A program made the translations under genes and the position numbers. Below are positions 13,901-28,900 of a DNA stretch of 64,000 nt, one piece after another (the first letter of the stretch is position 1; each line of letters begins with the position of its first letter). Source of the stretch: Fratercula arctica (lineage: Eukaryota > Chordata > Aves > Charadriiformes > Alcidae); NCBI GenBank assembly GCA_947846985.1, contig CANTUZ010000005.1:54933889-54997888 (forward strand), read 5' to 3'. The notes below the pieces were generated by a model. The model was not told the DNA's origin and did no database searches. It was given only the letters and a program-made list of their open reading frames with translations.

Positions 13901-16900
13901 TCATTCATCTTTCTTTGCAGTTGTTATTACAGGGTTAGTATTTTCTTTGTTCTCTTTATCTGAAAAGCCATCTTTTCTTGGAATACTGTACATTGTTAGT
14001 TATCTTCAAGCTTTCTTTTTCTTTGGGAGGGGCAGGAAATATGCTCAGAATCAGAAATATGTGCACATTCATTGTATATACTGCTTTTTTATGTATTACT
14101 GCATAAAATAAACTCCTACCCTTCTCTCTCAAAACTGCTACGCTGTATAAGTTCTTCTTAAATTACTCCAAGCCTGGGGCATACCAACACTGATAGCCTT
14201 TTAATCATTTCCTCTACCTACCTCGTTAGCCAATTTTTTTATTTCCTCTGCCCTCTCCAAAAAAGATTCCCAAGTGCATTAGAAGAAACGTTAATTGAGC
14301 AAAAATTCACAGAGCAAATAAGCACACACGGTGTAAAGCAGGCTACATGAGCACATAGGAATACCATGCTGAGAAGAAAGCAATGACACAGCCAAAGAGT
14401 CCAAAGCACTAAGTTCAGCTCCATACAGTTATACAATAAAAACGCATGTAAAAATAAGCGTACCATACATATTGGAGGATAAGCTTGAATGCCAGGGTGT
14501 ACTATCCGCAATCCAGTGTGGTATAAGTACATGCTGCTGTGCTAATGGCGTGTCCCAGCTAACACATGTTTACACACAGCTTCCAGATCACGGGTCTCCA
14601 ACCCTGCCTGCTCCACTATACCTCTGCATCCACACGTACCAGTACAACCCTTCTAATTCAGAAGTTTGTGTTACAAGCATTTATGTAAACTGCTGCTTAC
14701 TACTTCCCCAAAGTCTTCTTCTCCCTTACTGCTATTCAAATGATGTACAACAGGAAACACATACGGGACAAACCAGGACTTGAGGAATGAAGTGAGCAGA
14801 AGGGAAAAATACAGAAATGCTTACAGTGCTGCCAGCAGTACGTTTGTTTTGAGGGGGGTTTTTTACATCAAGGATTACCCAAGTACTTGGGTAGCACTGG
14901 ACTACTGAGATTCTCCATCTGAACTTTAAAAAAACCAAACCAAACAAACAACAAAACAGAAGACCCCCCAAATCTGCAGAACCTCCCTGACATGCTGTAG
15001 GCAGGGATATAGGATGATGAGAGGAACTGTAGTAAATGAATACACAAATAAGAATTTAGGAACAAGACTGCAGTCCGTCAGTGGTCTCACAGAGAGATGA
15101 GAAAGAAGGTAAAGAATAACACTTTCAAGAGCAGAGTAAGATAATAATACATAGCCTAACACAAAGATTTTTCCATTGAGGTTTAGTTTGATACTTAAAG
15201 CAGTTGGTAAAGCAACGAGACTGAAATTGAAGATGTAGTCAAGAAAACTATAGCAACCTGACCTGTTCATGCCAGCTTAAACCCGAAGGCAGTACCCTGT
15301 GCTGAAGGGTGGCTCCTCTTAGTCCAACAGCAACTAGAAATTCCTGCACAAGAAAGTTGCACAAGTTAGTTTACATGAAATACATGTAACTATTTGACAT
15401 CTAGATTATGAAACACAATCATCCTTCCCCTTCCAGAACCTTCAAGTGTCTAGAAATGAAGAAAAGACTGGGTCAAGATAAAACATTAAAAAAAACCCCT
15501 TGCTTCCTAATACAGAAGTCCCAGCTAATAGTCTAATACTTTTTGCAACAGGATAGTTTAGAAATGACAATTTTGCGGTGGTGGTAGAAAGGAAGGCTAC
15601 CTGGTCATTCATTCTGGGATTCACCAGGAATTACCAGGGGTACCAGCCCAATGTAGTTCTTCCTTACGCTGTTCAAATCTGAGTCCATTGAAGCCCCCAT
15701 GACACTCTGCTGGTCTGCAGATTCCTTCCTCTCTAGAGAACTCTACGAACCTGTTTGTCACCACTATGCCAGCTAAGAGGTCATCTTTTAGCCATACTAA
15801 TGAATGCTGCCATCAAAGCCAAACTACCACTTATTTACCAGTGCCACTCCAAATAGGTAAGCAAAGGCTGCCCATTAGATGACACTGCTAGTAAGCTGAG
15901 CAGAAAGCTTTTAAACTCTTTGTATTTGTTCTTGCCCAGTTTGGCACCAGATTAAAACTCAACCGAAGAAAAGCAAGAAAAAGATCAACTGACCAAGAAA
16001 GGCAATCAGTAACAAAAAAATACAGTGTGATCAGCACAGTGAAGCATTGGAAGAATTAGGAAATTAAGCTGATACTTAAATTTTACAATCCACCCAAAAG
16101 ATTCTAACAGAAAATTATAGTTTGAGGATGAATGGCTCAGAATTATATGGTTTCTTCATCTATACCGCTTGCAACTCCACATCGAGATGCTTCCATGTAA
16201 ACTGAGATAACTCAATTTCTAAAAGCACAAATTTAAAAACACAAACCTTTGTATTGCTCTCTATTTTATCTGATTGGATTTTGACTGCGACGGTCAGCAT
16301 GCTTGGAGAATCCACTCCTACGCCATCTGAAGTAGTCCTACTAAGACCATCTTCTTCAGAAAAACAAATAGTAGGTTCCAACCAATGGGGACGTATTGTG
16401 CTGGGCAGTCGCACTTCAGAGGAAGGGACGACCCCATCTACCAAGCCTGCAAAAAGATTTTAGAATGAGTTACCTCATTCTTCAAAGCTGTTACTGCTGA
16501 AGAGTTAAGAAAATCCTTTTTACGCTTAATGCCTTGAAAATTATTTTAATTACTGAAGTTAGTCATGCACACCAACAACCAAAAATTCTGAAGGGGAGGT
16601 TACAGGTGATCCAATATTTAAAACCATGGTTCTAGCTGAAATCTTCAGTGTGACTATAGGGTTTGTTTTTTCATTTGCCCAACAATTGGCAAAGTTGAAA
16701 TAAAGGACAGAAATCTCCTACGGGTTACACAGAAAGATGTCTCTCCTTTTCATTTTATGAGATGGTGCCAGGTTAACCTCTAAACACACAACAATTAAGC
16801 CTTACACTGAAAATCCATTAACTTGACTACGACTGATTCAGAGACATCTGAGGGGAAAAACCTTAAAAGGTTTAACTACATTGGCGTTACCAGCCATACA

Positions 16901-19900
16901 AACTACAGAGTCAACTTAAAATTCTTCACCTGCTGACTATGATTAGCTACCCAGGAAAGATACAGCAGACACTGGTAACCTGTACCTTTTTTTAATTAAA
17001 TAACCAATAGTGTGTACTTTCATAATAAAGAACAGACTGTACAGCTAATTTTTCAGAGGACCACAATATCTTTAGAGACCTGCAGGTGCCAAGGAAAGTT
17101 TGAGCTAAACTGTAACTAAGTAAATACAGTTATCGTGAAGTTGTATTACTGTAGAGCATTAGTCATGAACCGAATCTATTGTGACAAATGATATACTATT
17201 AGAAAAAAAAAGAGAGAGAAAAAAAGAAAAGGAAAAAAAGACAGCATTTCTCCTGAAAAACTTCAAGCTTATCTCATTTCAAATTTAGTCCCAGAGCCAC
17301 CCCAATCCCACCCCTACCTTGATGATATAAATTGAGGCTGCTAGAATGGAGACAAACATAGTGTCTGTCCTCAAAGCCTTCATATTTAGTCACGCTGAAA
17401 AGTGAACCGCTGTTGAACTCAAACCAGAATTCACCGTATTTTCCTTCCACTGTATTTCCATCATCCTGCTGAAGGAAGAACAGAAATGATAAAATGATTG
17501 CTTGCTAAGTTTGCTGCAGTTAGTGTAAACTAACATAACACTTGCTACCAATACGTATTTTCCGGCTTGTATTCAGTTATTCTCATGTAAAGTAAACAGA
17601 ATGCTACAATATTGTGCTGCATTATTGTCTAGTTATAGTACAGTTGTATGAAGATTACAGAATTACTGTTCTAACACTTGTTCCTTCCAAAACCAGAACA
17701 TACAGCACGGAGGGAATCCCATGGTCAAAACAACAGAACAACTCTTTCCAGCCCCCGTGTCTCACCTTTACATCTGTGAATATTGACACTAATCCATGTG
17801 TCACACTTAGCAGAACAGACAGAAAGCTTTGTGAGTTCTTATTCTGAGAGTCAAGCTTTTTCCTTCTGCGTGAACGATAGTTTGGATCAACAGTGGAATA
17901 ATATTGCAGTGTTTCTTCCTCAGATCCACTCTCATCATCTAATAGATAAAATGAAAAACAACCAACTCTCTAGCTAGTATACATATTATGCCAATAATTC
18001 ATTTTATTTTCCATTGGTAATGTGATTCAATTTCACACTTATTTTACTTAAACAGTAATCTACATTTTCTTTTTGGTTTAAGTAAACCCTTTCTTATACG
18101 TTTGCAAATTCTTTCCACTATCAGCTTAATCACTTCAGACAATTATGCTTTCGAATCGCTATAGTTCTATATGATTTATTAAGTGTATTACCATAATTAA
18201 CTGCAGATTTAAATTGACTAAAGCTGTCTTTACTGAAAGTGTTGATGAGCTGGCTGGCCACAGATAGTCCAACACCGTAAGAAAGGTTTTCAAATGTTTC
18301 TACAGGAGATGGAGCAGTGGGTTCCCACAACAATAAATCATTGCTGATCCTAGGAAGAAATACATTATCATTATACAAAACATATGACTATATTCCTATA
18401 AGGTCAGTCAAGCAGACTTCATATAACAAATTGCAGATTTCATAAACGAGGAAGAGAAAAAAGTTCAAAAGCACAAGAATAATGTATTAATGAGCAAAAG
18501 CAATAAATAATAAAAAGTAACTTTCTTCTGTAAGTATGGTATGCACATATCAAAGTCTAACATTTGACAGTGACCCAAAAGCCTCTATTCATAGGTGTAT
18601 ATTAGATCACTAGGTTGGAGGGGATGTAACAAAATCCTATTTTGACCACTTCAATTTTCAAACAAAGTTGCAGGAAGCATTAGTTCTTTTGATTTCAAGT
18701 CAGTTTGTGTCTGTTGAGGTAAAGATATATGTGACATTCAGTACAGAAGTACACCAACAGAATATTCAATGAAGGATTCGGCTTTGCCACTTCGGAAGTG
18801 AAAAAAATGCCTTGGAAGCAAAGCAATGCCAAACAGAGGCTAAAATCAATCAGCATCTCTCTTTATGCATAGCATAATACCAATTTTTTAGTTGATTTGA
18901 TCTAGTTGTATTCCTTTGTTTTTCAGACAGAAAACTAATAAATACTGAATAGCTATCTGCAAGTTGGGTTCACTTTCTCTACATTTTTGTAAGCCCTTGT
19001 GGGGCTGACAGAACTGGGTTTTTAGGGTTTTTTCCCCTGCCTGCCTTGTGGACTCTCAATTTTTAGATGGAGAATCACTGAATAAAAAGGAAAGAATAAA
19101 ATTGAATGCAACATTTTTTGAAGTACAATGATCTATTTATAGAGGAGAATTCAGAAAGATTAGAGCAAAGTGAAACATTGCAAACAGAGATCTGAACGAA
19201 GTATTCACCAAAAGCAAAAGACTATTTAACTTCATCCTTTGTTCACAAAATCTGCCAAACACTTTTTAGCAGTTGGCTGCTATAGCGTCAATCAGATATA
19301 TGACAGTGGCGTTTCTTATGTTAACTTGGAAGAATATTTATATAGCATTTTATGTTTTTAGAAAACTGTACAAATGGATTCCTGATATAGCTGCTCATTC
19401 AATTGCTTTTATCAACAATGAATAACAGAACTAAAAGTACAGGTCATGATAACCAAGCAAAACAATTATCATACTTGCCTATTGTAAAGTTTTTCATAAA
19501 AGCTTTTGTTTGGTAATGTTAAGTGAATGTTTGGTAACATGAGTTCCAGCACATAATGAGAATTGCTAATTGTTTTATCCTGAAACTCAGTCATTTCAAC
19601 CACATCTCCTGGCATCACCATCTGAAAGAAGAGAGAAAAAAAAAAAAACAAGACTTCAATTAAAAAAAAAAAAACAAAACACAAAACTGGAAGCCAGAAG
19701 ATGCATACAAAGTAGTGAGAATATATTAATTTTGTCTACTGTAAGCACAAAGCAATAACAAAATTCTGTAGTACCTCTTCATTTTCAAACATAACCCTAC
19801 GAGAAGAAAAAGGAGAAGGCTCTGGTCTTCTAATATCACAGACATCCTTCAAAGAATGAGACCCTCCTTCTTCTTCCTCTTGAAAGTTATTATCAACTTC

Positions 19901-22900
19901 TTCCTCCTCAGCTGCTATCCTTTCCAGAATAGAGTGCACAGCCAAAGGGTTTATTTTCAATACAATCCTGACATTGGAGAAGTTACACAGAATAAGCCAT
20001 TAGAGATGTTGGGAATTTTTATGCTGATGCACAGTCACATGTCCCCTAGCTCTACCTGCTCGCCGTTAAATGCACATAGACTAAATAGCTCAAAGACCAG
20101 GGATTTTTTTATTAGACAATAATGTATTTTATTAGACAAAGTGATACTATTACAAAAAACAACAAACTTATAGGCACAAAGGGACACAGAAAAGAATCAT
20201 CAGACAAAAAGGTAGTGTCTGCTTTTCTCAACTCCATCAGGTGACCCAAGAAAAACCCAGTGCTCTCCCAAAATAATGCTTGTATCATTAGAATATCAAC
20301 ACCTATTAAAAAAAGCTCTGCTACATGACATGGCTTATTACATGTACACACTTACAGAAAAATGTATTTGTACCATTATAAGAGAAAACCATGCTGAAAA
20401 AATGTCCACACAAACATGCTGTCAGAGAGCCACTAAATTTTGTGGCAAATATCGTATGTGGCAAATCCTGCAGCAAATCTAAAATTGCGTCTTTAAACAG
20501 TCTTATTACATGCTACAGTTGTGAGGTCCTTCTGTTCAGTAACTCTGAAGTATTGTATTGTGATATAAGCTGCAATAATTCAGTCACAATATAATTACCC
20601 TTATTGTTGTTACGGCTCTATAATAGCTTAAATTAGTATTTTAAAGCACAATTCAACTGAGTTTTTTTGTTCTTTGGTATTCAGTCTTGAATGCAGGAGA
20701 ACAGGTAAAATGACAAAAAAACAAAAGTGGCAGAAAATTTCAAGTCTCTAAGTCACCTCACTTTCACTAAATTTACTCAAGTCTACGCAAGAAACTAATA
20801 TATATTAAAACAATCTTGCATTATTATAAATGGGGAAGTCTGTGTTGGGTTTTTTTGTTATAAATTCTTGAGGTTTTTTCAATAGCTACATGTTCTTTCT
20901 TTGCAAATTATTTTAAAGCATTTACCACACAGGCAGTCTGCATTAAAATTAGAAAAATAACAGTGCTTCATAAAAATCCAAACAACCCGCATTAAAAAAT
21001 AAAGCATTATTTTACCGAGGCCAGTCAAAATTGTCTGATGACGAAGTTATATCTCCATCTATGCCACCAGACACTTGAAAAAATTTTATTGGTGCTTCTG
21101 CATTATCTTCTTCAAATGAACCTGAGTAGAAACAGATTTTTAAAAAATTAACACAGGAATAACAACTGCTAACTTCAGGTTGCGCACTCCTCAGGCTGGA
21201 GTCCAACAGGCTAACTGTTCAATGTAACTACTAAGTACTCATGCAAATTTTGTCATCTTTTCCTTCAAAAATTAAATAATTTTTAGAAACAAAAATTATT
21301 TCACATTATCTTCTAGCTAGCAGTTTGAAAACCAGATGCTTCTAATGCATAGGTATCTGCGTTTACATTTATAGCATCACTACATTATGCCACAGCCTCG
21401 AGAAGTACATGGAATGACAAGTCAGCAGAGAAGGTTGCAAACATAAACCAGTCTCACAGATTTATTACTTTGAGAAAACTTTAAAACTTTTATATCTCTA
21501 ATATCTTTCAATGACAGCTATTTAGGATATCATTCACTTAATTTCTAAACTAGACCTGAGATTCATAATTTGCATAGCTGTAGTATCCCTCTGCAAATCT
21601 ACAAAACTTACCCTAACACCGTGATAGAGATCCCAGAGCTACCCTAAACTGAAAAACTGATACAACAATATAACAGAAAGTAAGAGAAATACTAGCTCAG
21701 ATCTCAAAAACACGAATGCAAGCACTACACCTACATACATTAGTCTCTCCTCCTAGTAGTATTATTTTGACCTATGCTGATATTTAGTACAGAACACCAA
21801 ACCACAGCAGAGATTCCTCCTGAATTTTGGAGCAGGTAAGTCACTCCTTTGTCTCAACTATGTAATACCTGGGAAAATAAAAAAGACTGTTTTAATATAA
21901 TGTTAACACTCTTACCAGTTAGCTCTTTAAAGGTAAGTTCTAATTTAACTTGTTCTGGAGTTGATCCTCCTATAAACTCAGTTTTAAATTCCATATCTGT
22001 AAATTCAAGATGAAGAATCTCCTTCTGAAGCGATTTCTTAAACCATGGTCCTCTTTCCTGATCTGACCGTAGGTCAGGTATTGGGAAGCGAACGGAGAGA
22101 TTTAATGCTGGAGCATTGACTTGAACTGAAACTCTACAGTTTGCAGGAGTATGTGAATCATCCAGAAAAACTTCAGTAAATGCTTTATGCTAAAAAAAAA
22201 AAAGTAAAGAAAAAAAATCTAAATTAGAAAAAATAGCACTAAAAATTACTATGGAGAAGCTTTTGATGATGTAATACCTAAAAATGAAAGAGATCTGTTT
22301 TTCGTATATCACACAAAACACACATAGTAGGACCAATTTTATTACTCTTAGGATATTCTTCCATCATTGGTGCTGTTAAGATTCTACTTAGTTAGAAGTC
22401 AAGTATTTGCAGAGATTAGCAATCCTTCAAAAATGGCTATCTTTGTATTTTTTTTCCTCTTAAATTAGAGTGTGAGTACCAAACAATACTCAAATGCATT
22501 TAGGAAATATCATGTGCCACAGATATGTTTTTAAAAAAAAAATAAAAAAAATGCTGTTGTTGAGAAGCCAGGAACTACTATCATGCATATTTGCCCCTTT
22601 CAGTAAATCATGGCTTCCAGCTGATGTCACTGATGTGTCATTCAAAACCTCCCTGAGAACAGCTTATTGCTGACCATCATTGAAAAGAATCAAACTGTCA
22701 GGACATAACCATATTGATACAAATTACTGATGTCTTACAAAATTTTTAAAAAAGGATTCTCTTAAATAAGTCTTGAATACTAATTTTTCTGTAATCAATC
22801 AATGTAGCAATAAAATTACATGAAGATATTTGTCGCTGTGTAGAAAATCAGTTAATTGCACTAACCCTTCCTCATGTATTTCAAGAAATGCCTTCAAGTT

Positions 22901-25900
22901 TAATGTTATTGTGGTAAATATACTAACACTTAAATCCTACTGACAATCTGAACCACAACAAACAAGCTCCAACTTCTTCTGTTGGTCTGTGATCACTAGA
23001 ACACAATGCATGTTCCCCATCCTTTCTATTACCTACCCCAAAAAGCAGGTAAGGCACAGCGGAGGCAACTGGGCTGACTGTGACACCTACAGATTTCAAT
23101 GAAGTGGAATTATCAGCAACAGTTTATATCAGCGGCTGGAGAGCATGATGGGACAGATTAGGAATTAGAAGTCAGCTAAGATTCCTCTTTTTTGCCCAGC
23201 TCTGCTTACTTCAAGAAGCTGAGAACTTACGCAGTTTGTGAAGCAGCTATCGTTGTCTTAGGTCTGTTATCAAGCATGCAATCACTGAATCTAAAATAAC
23301 TATCTATGTCAGATGGCTATTGTTCTGTATCAGAAGTTAAAAAAAAAAACACAAAACAAACAAAACAACAAAAAAACAAAGTACGACAAGTACTTTTGGT
23401 AGCACAAGTCAATCAGAATTAGCAATCTCAGGCTTAGTGCCATCCTGCCTTCCTCCTGCAAAAAATCAGCAAGTTTATTAATCAATTTCACTTTTAACTT
23501 ACCAGATTTATGTGTTTGTTATAAGAAGCATACATGTGAGATGCCATCATCTCCACTGTAGTCAGTTTCTGTGGTTGAAGTAAGGAATTTAATCTGTCTA
23601 CAATACTAATATCCAGCTCACAAAACACTGGACTTAACTTTACTTGTAACTCTGCTTTCTGTGGAACAGAACTGAGTCTCCCTTGACTACCCTGAAAAGA
23701 AAGAGAAAAAGCACTAAAATCCTTAAAAACAATACAATGGAACAAATTATAATAACTGAGATTTAAGGACCATCTGTTTTACAAGAAAGATACCCTTCTG
23801 TTAAAATGAACAAAATTAGACAAAGGCTATTATACAGCAACTTGGTGTTTTTAATCTTCTACCTTACCTGAGGTCCTCTATTATCTGAATGCTTATAATG
23901 AAGCTGAAGGCATGGCATAGCACGAGAATCATTTCCTTCTTCAGAACGAAATGTCAGCAGCTTTAGAATAAAAGAGAGAGTTAAAAATACTTAATAGATA
24001 AGGAGGAAAGACTTGCCCCAGGAAAAGATATTTATGACATTTTACCTAGAACAGACAGTAGGTAACGCTACATTCAAGTCATTGAACAGAGACCCAGATC
24101 AAGTGCTTACTCAATCCACTTATTCAGCCACTTTACTGGATGTCTCCGACCATTACAAGAGCTGGAAGAACAATCATCACCCAAAGAAAGCTTCGCATTG
24201 CTCAAGTCTATTGGTCAGTTTTTGGAACACATTTACTCTAATTCCCAAACCGCGTTAAGCAGTTAATATTTAAAAGAGAAGTAAACTAGCAAAGCCTGGC
24301 TACTTAACACTATTCCTGTCAGGTATGACAGCAGGCTGGTTCACTATTTAAGCTTGCAATTAAAATATAAGCTGCATCTTAAAACCATAAAATATTAAAA
24401 AAAAAAAAATTAAAAATATTTTAAAGTTACAACTATTTTAAAATCTAGCATTCTCAGTTATACAATTAGTATTTCTTTTCTATTGAACTCCCTGTATTTT
24501 TTACATACCTCTGTATAGTGAGGCTGAATGGAATGAGAGTCAGTAGAAAAAAGGCATTCCAGAAACTCCATATCCCCAATGGATAAATCAGTACTAAAAC
24601 TTCGAGAGGCAGTCCTTTGTCTTTGTTCATAAGACACTTTGATGCCAGTACCTATAAATCTGAATTATGAAAGTCATGAATTATGAGAAGTAACATAAAA
24701 CAATAAAAATTATGAAAAGTCAAGATTTAAATACGTAAAAAAGGATCACTACAATCCTTTTAAAAATCAGTAAAACCGCCATAATTTCTTCAAAAATAAG
24801 AAAAGTTTCTAATTATAACAGATTATAGCTTTAGCAAGAAAAACAACGGAGCTCACGTTACACATTCAACAATGGTCAGTGTAGAGAAATTTGTAAAGAA
24901 CACTTCAGACATCTAACCTAAAGTGCAATTCGCATAAAGCTGGGAATCTAATATCCTTATACAGACAATGAAAAAGTCAAATGCCTCAGGAATTCTAAAT
25001 TACATGCATAAGGTAAGAAAAGCTATGTACACCCTTAAATATTTTACTTCATACACTGTACTGGGACAGTAAAAACTTCTGGGGAAAAAAAGAGTAACTT
25101 TACAACTTTGCTCAAACCTACTTTTTATCCCTACTGATATAATATTATGCACTAAGAAGAACCCCAAGCTCCTTCAAGCAGAAATCCCTATGTTGGAATA
25201 ACGACGGTCCTGTAGAATACAGCTATTTTTAACGAAATAATTTACTTAATGATTCTTGACTCTCTAGATTTCTGTGGTAGAAACTGTACCAAGTTTAGTT
25301 CATCTGTTGTTGAAAAAAGCTAGCTTGAATTTAATGTTTATGCACTTTTTTTTATTAAAAAAAAAAAAAAACCCGTCTTTGAAAACAGATGTCAAAATTC
25401 AATGCTATTTTGAAATTAACAAAGAAGTCTAATGCAATTCAAATATGAAGTGACACAGTTCCTATGGAAATAAACTTACTTAATTGAAATTTACTTAAAA
25501 GATATTTTTGTTAATTATATTTATTAATAAGCAAAGTTATACCTAAGGTGATCATGAGAACAAGCTTCTGCAAATACTTCTCGGAAGGACAGAAAATCTT
25601 CTGTTGAAAACTTAACTGGCTCAATCTTTTCTATTCGGGTAAAGAAATCCCGAGCCATTGGTGTCAATGGGTTAAGGTTCAGTGAACTTTCAGGTGGGGG
25701 TAAAGGGTCAATATGAAGTACAGACACTGAGAAAGTTCCAACTGCCAGTCTAAAAAGAAGCTCAGGTCTGGATTCATCCACAGAAACAGATCTGGATGGA
25801 ATAGCTGAAATACAAAATTAAGTTCACATAATTTCTCAGCAATAACACATTTATAAAGTCATCTTACTTTTGATTTTCATTTCTTTTTACGAAGTTGCTG

Positions 25901-28900
25901 CATAACATTTCATTTCCAGAATTATCTAGCGAGCAGAATGCAAAACAACATTTTTACTTACATGTCCTTCTTAAGGAAGTCTGGTGAATCATGTTGGCTG
26001 TAAGTGAAGAACCTCTTGGAGGTTGTAGTTCTTGTTTGTTACGATCAAGAAAATCACCCCAAGTTGGTTGAAGCTAAAACAGAAATACGTATGATCTTAA
26101 ACTGACAGATGTTAGACGTTAGATCAAGCATAAATAACAAGGTAAAGAAACAAAAAGAAAATACATGCACAAACAATCAATAGCATGCCATTTCATGGCA
26201 TATTAGTGCTCAACTAAACAATGTAGATAAGCTTTACTTTGGGCTACGCTTTCTAATTCTATGATCATCTACACCCACGTATTTTTAAAGCTCAAGTTGC
26301 TCCCTCCATGAGTGTATATTCTCCTCTGTCTCTGTAAAAAGCACAACTGTTCTCCACAGCTTTCATTAAGTGAAACATTAGGCACATAACAGGTTTGGGG
26401 AAGATGGTGATATCAACAGCGTGATTTTTATGTTGAGGAATAATGTAATACAATTTTGTACTTTTTATTGTTATTGTGTGTGTAGTCCATATTAAAAGAA
26501 AACCCAGATGGCAAACATGCAGTTATTAGAAAGAAAATAAATCATAAAGTGCCCTATTTAAACATCAAGGCATTTGAAAACAAATACATTCCATTTCCTG
26601 TCTTGGTAGCCAAACAGATGAAAAACTTTCCAATAGTACTCCATATCTGCTATGGAAATTGTATCAGCTTTAAACACTTTCAGTTGTCCTAGAATTTTGC
26701 AACAGTTCTTGATATTGCAAAGAATATTTATGCAACAGTTTCAGATAAAAGTGTTAGTTTCAAGAAGATTTTAAATGTAAGTAATACTATACCACTGTAG
26801 TGCTCAGTGGAGATCCTGCTGGTGTAGTTGTGTATGTACTGGTTAAAGACAAGTCTAGATCCATAGTTGGAGGGTCTCCGAGAGGTGGAAGAGAGGAAAG
26901 GCTGTGAGACATGTCCATTTCAGCCATCGAGAAGAAAACTTCTTCTTCTAATACGAACCATAGATAGTAAAGTGTTATTTTCTAACGAAAAAAAATAACT
27001 TTACTTTTAACAGAAATGTATTCTTAAATTCAGAAATCTAACTGCTAGACGGAATAACCAGCTACATGTATTATTTACAGAAGTTCCAAATTCTCTTGAC
27101 ACTGAGGCTAGTACTATCTGTGGACAGAGATTAGTTTAAAAAAGCAAAAAACCTTATAAATACTAAAGGAGTTAAGTGTTCCATTTTCATATTCAAGTTG
27201 ACATAATTTCTGTAAATTCATACACTCTCCTTTCGACAAATCAAAGTTCATACTTTCACATTAAAATAATCAGCAAAAAAAAATTCAAATAAAAACATAA
27301 ATACCAGGGCAATGCAACTTTTATTCTATATTCAATTTCCTTAACCACACATTTGTAAAGATGTTATGCTGTATGTGTATTTACTCTGTTGCACAGTAAC
27401 ATACAGATTACTGAACAGTTTTAATGAAACACTGAATCAAGTCTAGTCTGATACCTAAACTAGGTGTTAATTTTTTATTCAACAGTACAATTAATAGCAT
27501 ACAATTATTCTACATCAAAGTTCTTTCGATACTTAAGTTAGTAAATTCAAAAGATGAACAGTCAGTTTATATAATCTTAACAACAGATTATTTGCTATGC
27601 TGCATCATCTTTTATACTTGCCACGACTAGAAGGCGTTCTGGCACTCTCTGTCTCATAGAAGCTTTGTTCAGATGATGCTCCTGCAGATAAAGACTCTTT
27701 TCTTAAATAACGTTTCAGCTCCATCTGAATCCGATACTCGTCTTCCTGTTGCATAGGTCGGTTTTTCCTATCTTTATTTGACAATTCTAGCCTGCTTAGG
27801 CTCTCTGAATTCAAAAAAAAGACAGAAAACTCACTGTCATTTCCTTACGAGTACCCCAGAGAAAATTCAAAAGTGAACCTGAAAATTAGGAATTGTTGTT
27901 GTTGTGTGTATATGTATACATATATATGCATCTGTGTGTATACATACATATCTGTTGTATATCAGATGTCTATATATATGCTTTTTGTTATTTTGGAAAT
28001 TTTACTTGTCCAGAACAGATTACTCTCTCCTGGCATTCATTAATTTCAAGTCTGAAGAAAATATTTTAGGGTCATATATGCAAATGTGTTCACATATAAT
28101 ATCAGCATATATTTCTCTTCTCATTCAGCTTTAGGGACTAAGGACACAATCTCTTAAACGTTTTACTATTAAGGAATTATTAAAATTCCAGGTTTGAAGA
28201 TGAAACATATGGGAAACTACGTGTAATGCTTTTCCAGTTATCCACAAACAATGAACAAGTCATTTGCTGATAACACAAAACTGGGAGGGCTGGCTGACAC
28301 ACCAGAAGGCTGTGCTGCTATACAGCGAGCCCTGGACAGGCTGGAGAGCTTGGCAGAGAGGAACCTAATGAAGTTCAACAAGGGCAAGCGTAGAGTCCTG
28401 CACCTTGGGAGGAATAACCCCACGCACCGGTACAGGTTAGGGGATGACCTGCTGGAAAGCAGCTCTGTAGAGAGGGAGTCCTGCTGGACAATAAGCTAAC
28501 TATGAGCCTGCAATGCGCCCTTGTGGCCAAGAAGGCCAATGATATCCTACAGTGCATTAAAAAGAGAGTGGCCAGCAGTTCAAGTGAGATCATCCTCCGA
28601 CTATACTCTGCCCTGGTGAGGCCACATCTGGAGTACTGTGTGCAATTCTGGGCCTCCAGTTCAAGAAAGACAAGGAACTGCTGGGGAGACTCCAGCAGAG
28701 AGCTACAAAGATGATCAAGGGACTGGAGTACTTCGAGGATGAGGAAAGGCCGAGACTTGGGGCTGTTCAGCATGGAGAAGAGAAGACTGAGAGGGGATCT
28801 CATCAATGCTTATAAGTATCTAAAGGGTGGGTGTCAAGAGGATGGGGACAGACTCTCTTCAGTGGTGCCCAGTGACAGGACAAGGGAAAACAGACACAAA

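Noticed and set aside
19570..19758. Lys-rich open frame opposite ATG2B exon 18
   Set aside because: It is antisense to a real exon and extends through an A-rich intron start.
28375..28806. 143-aa open frame on the minus strand
   Set aside because: It is the antisense shadow of the CR1 ORF2 fragment.
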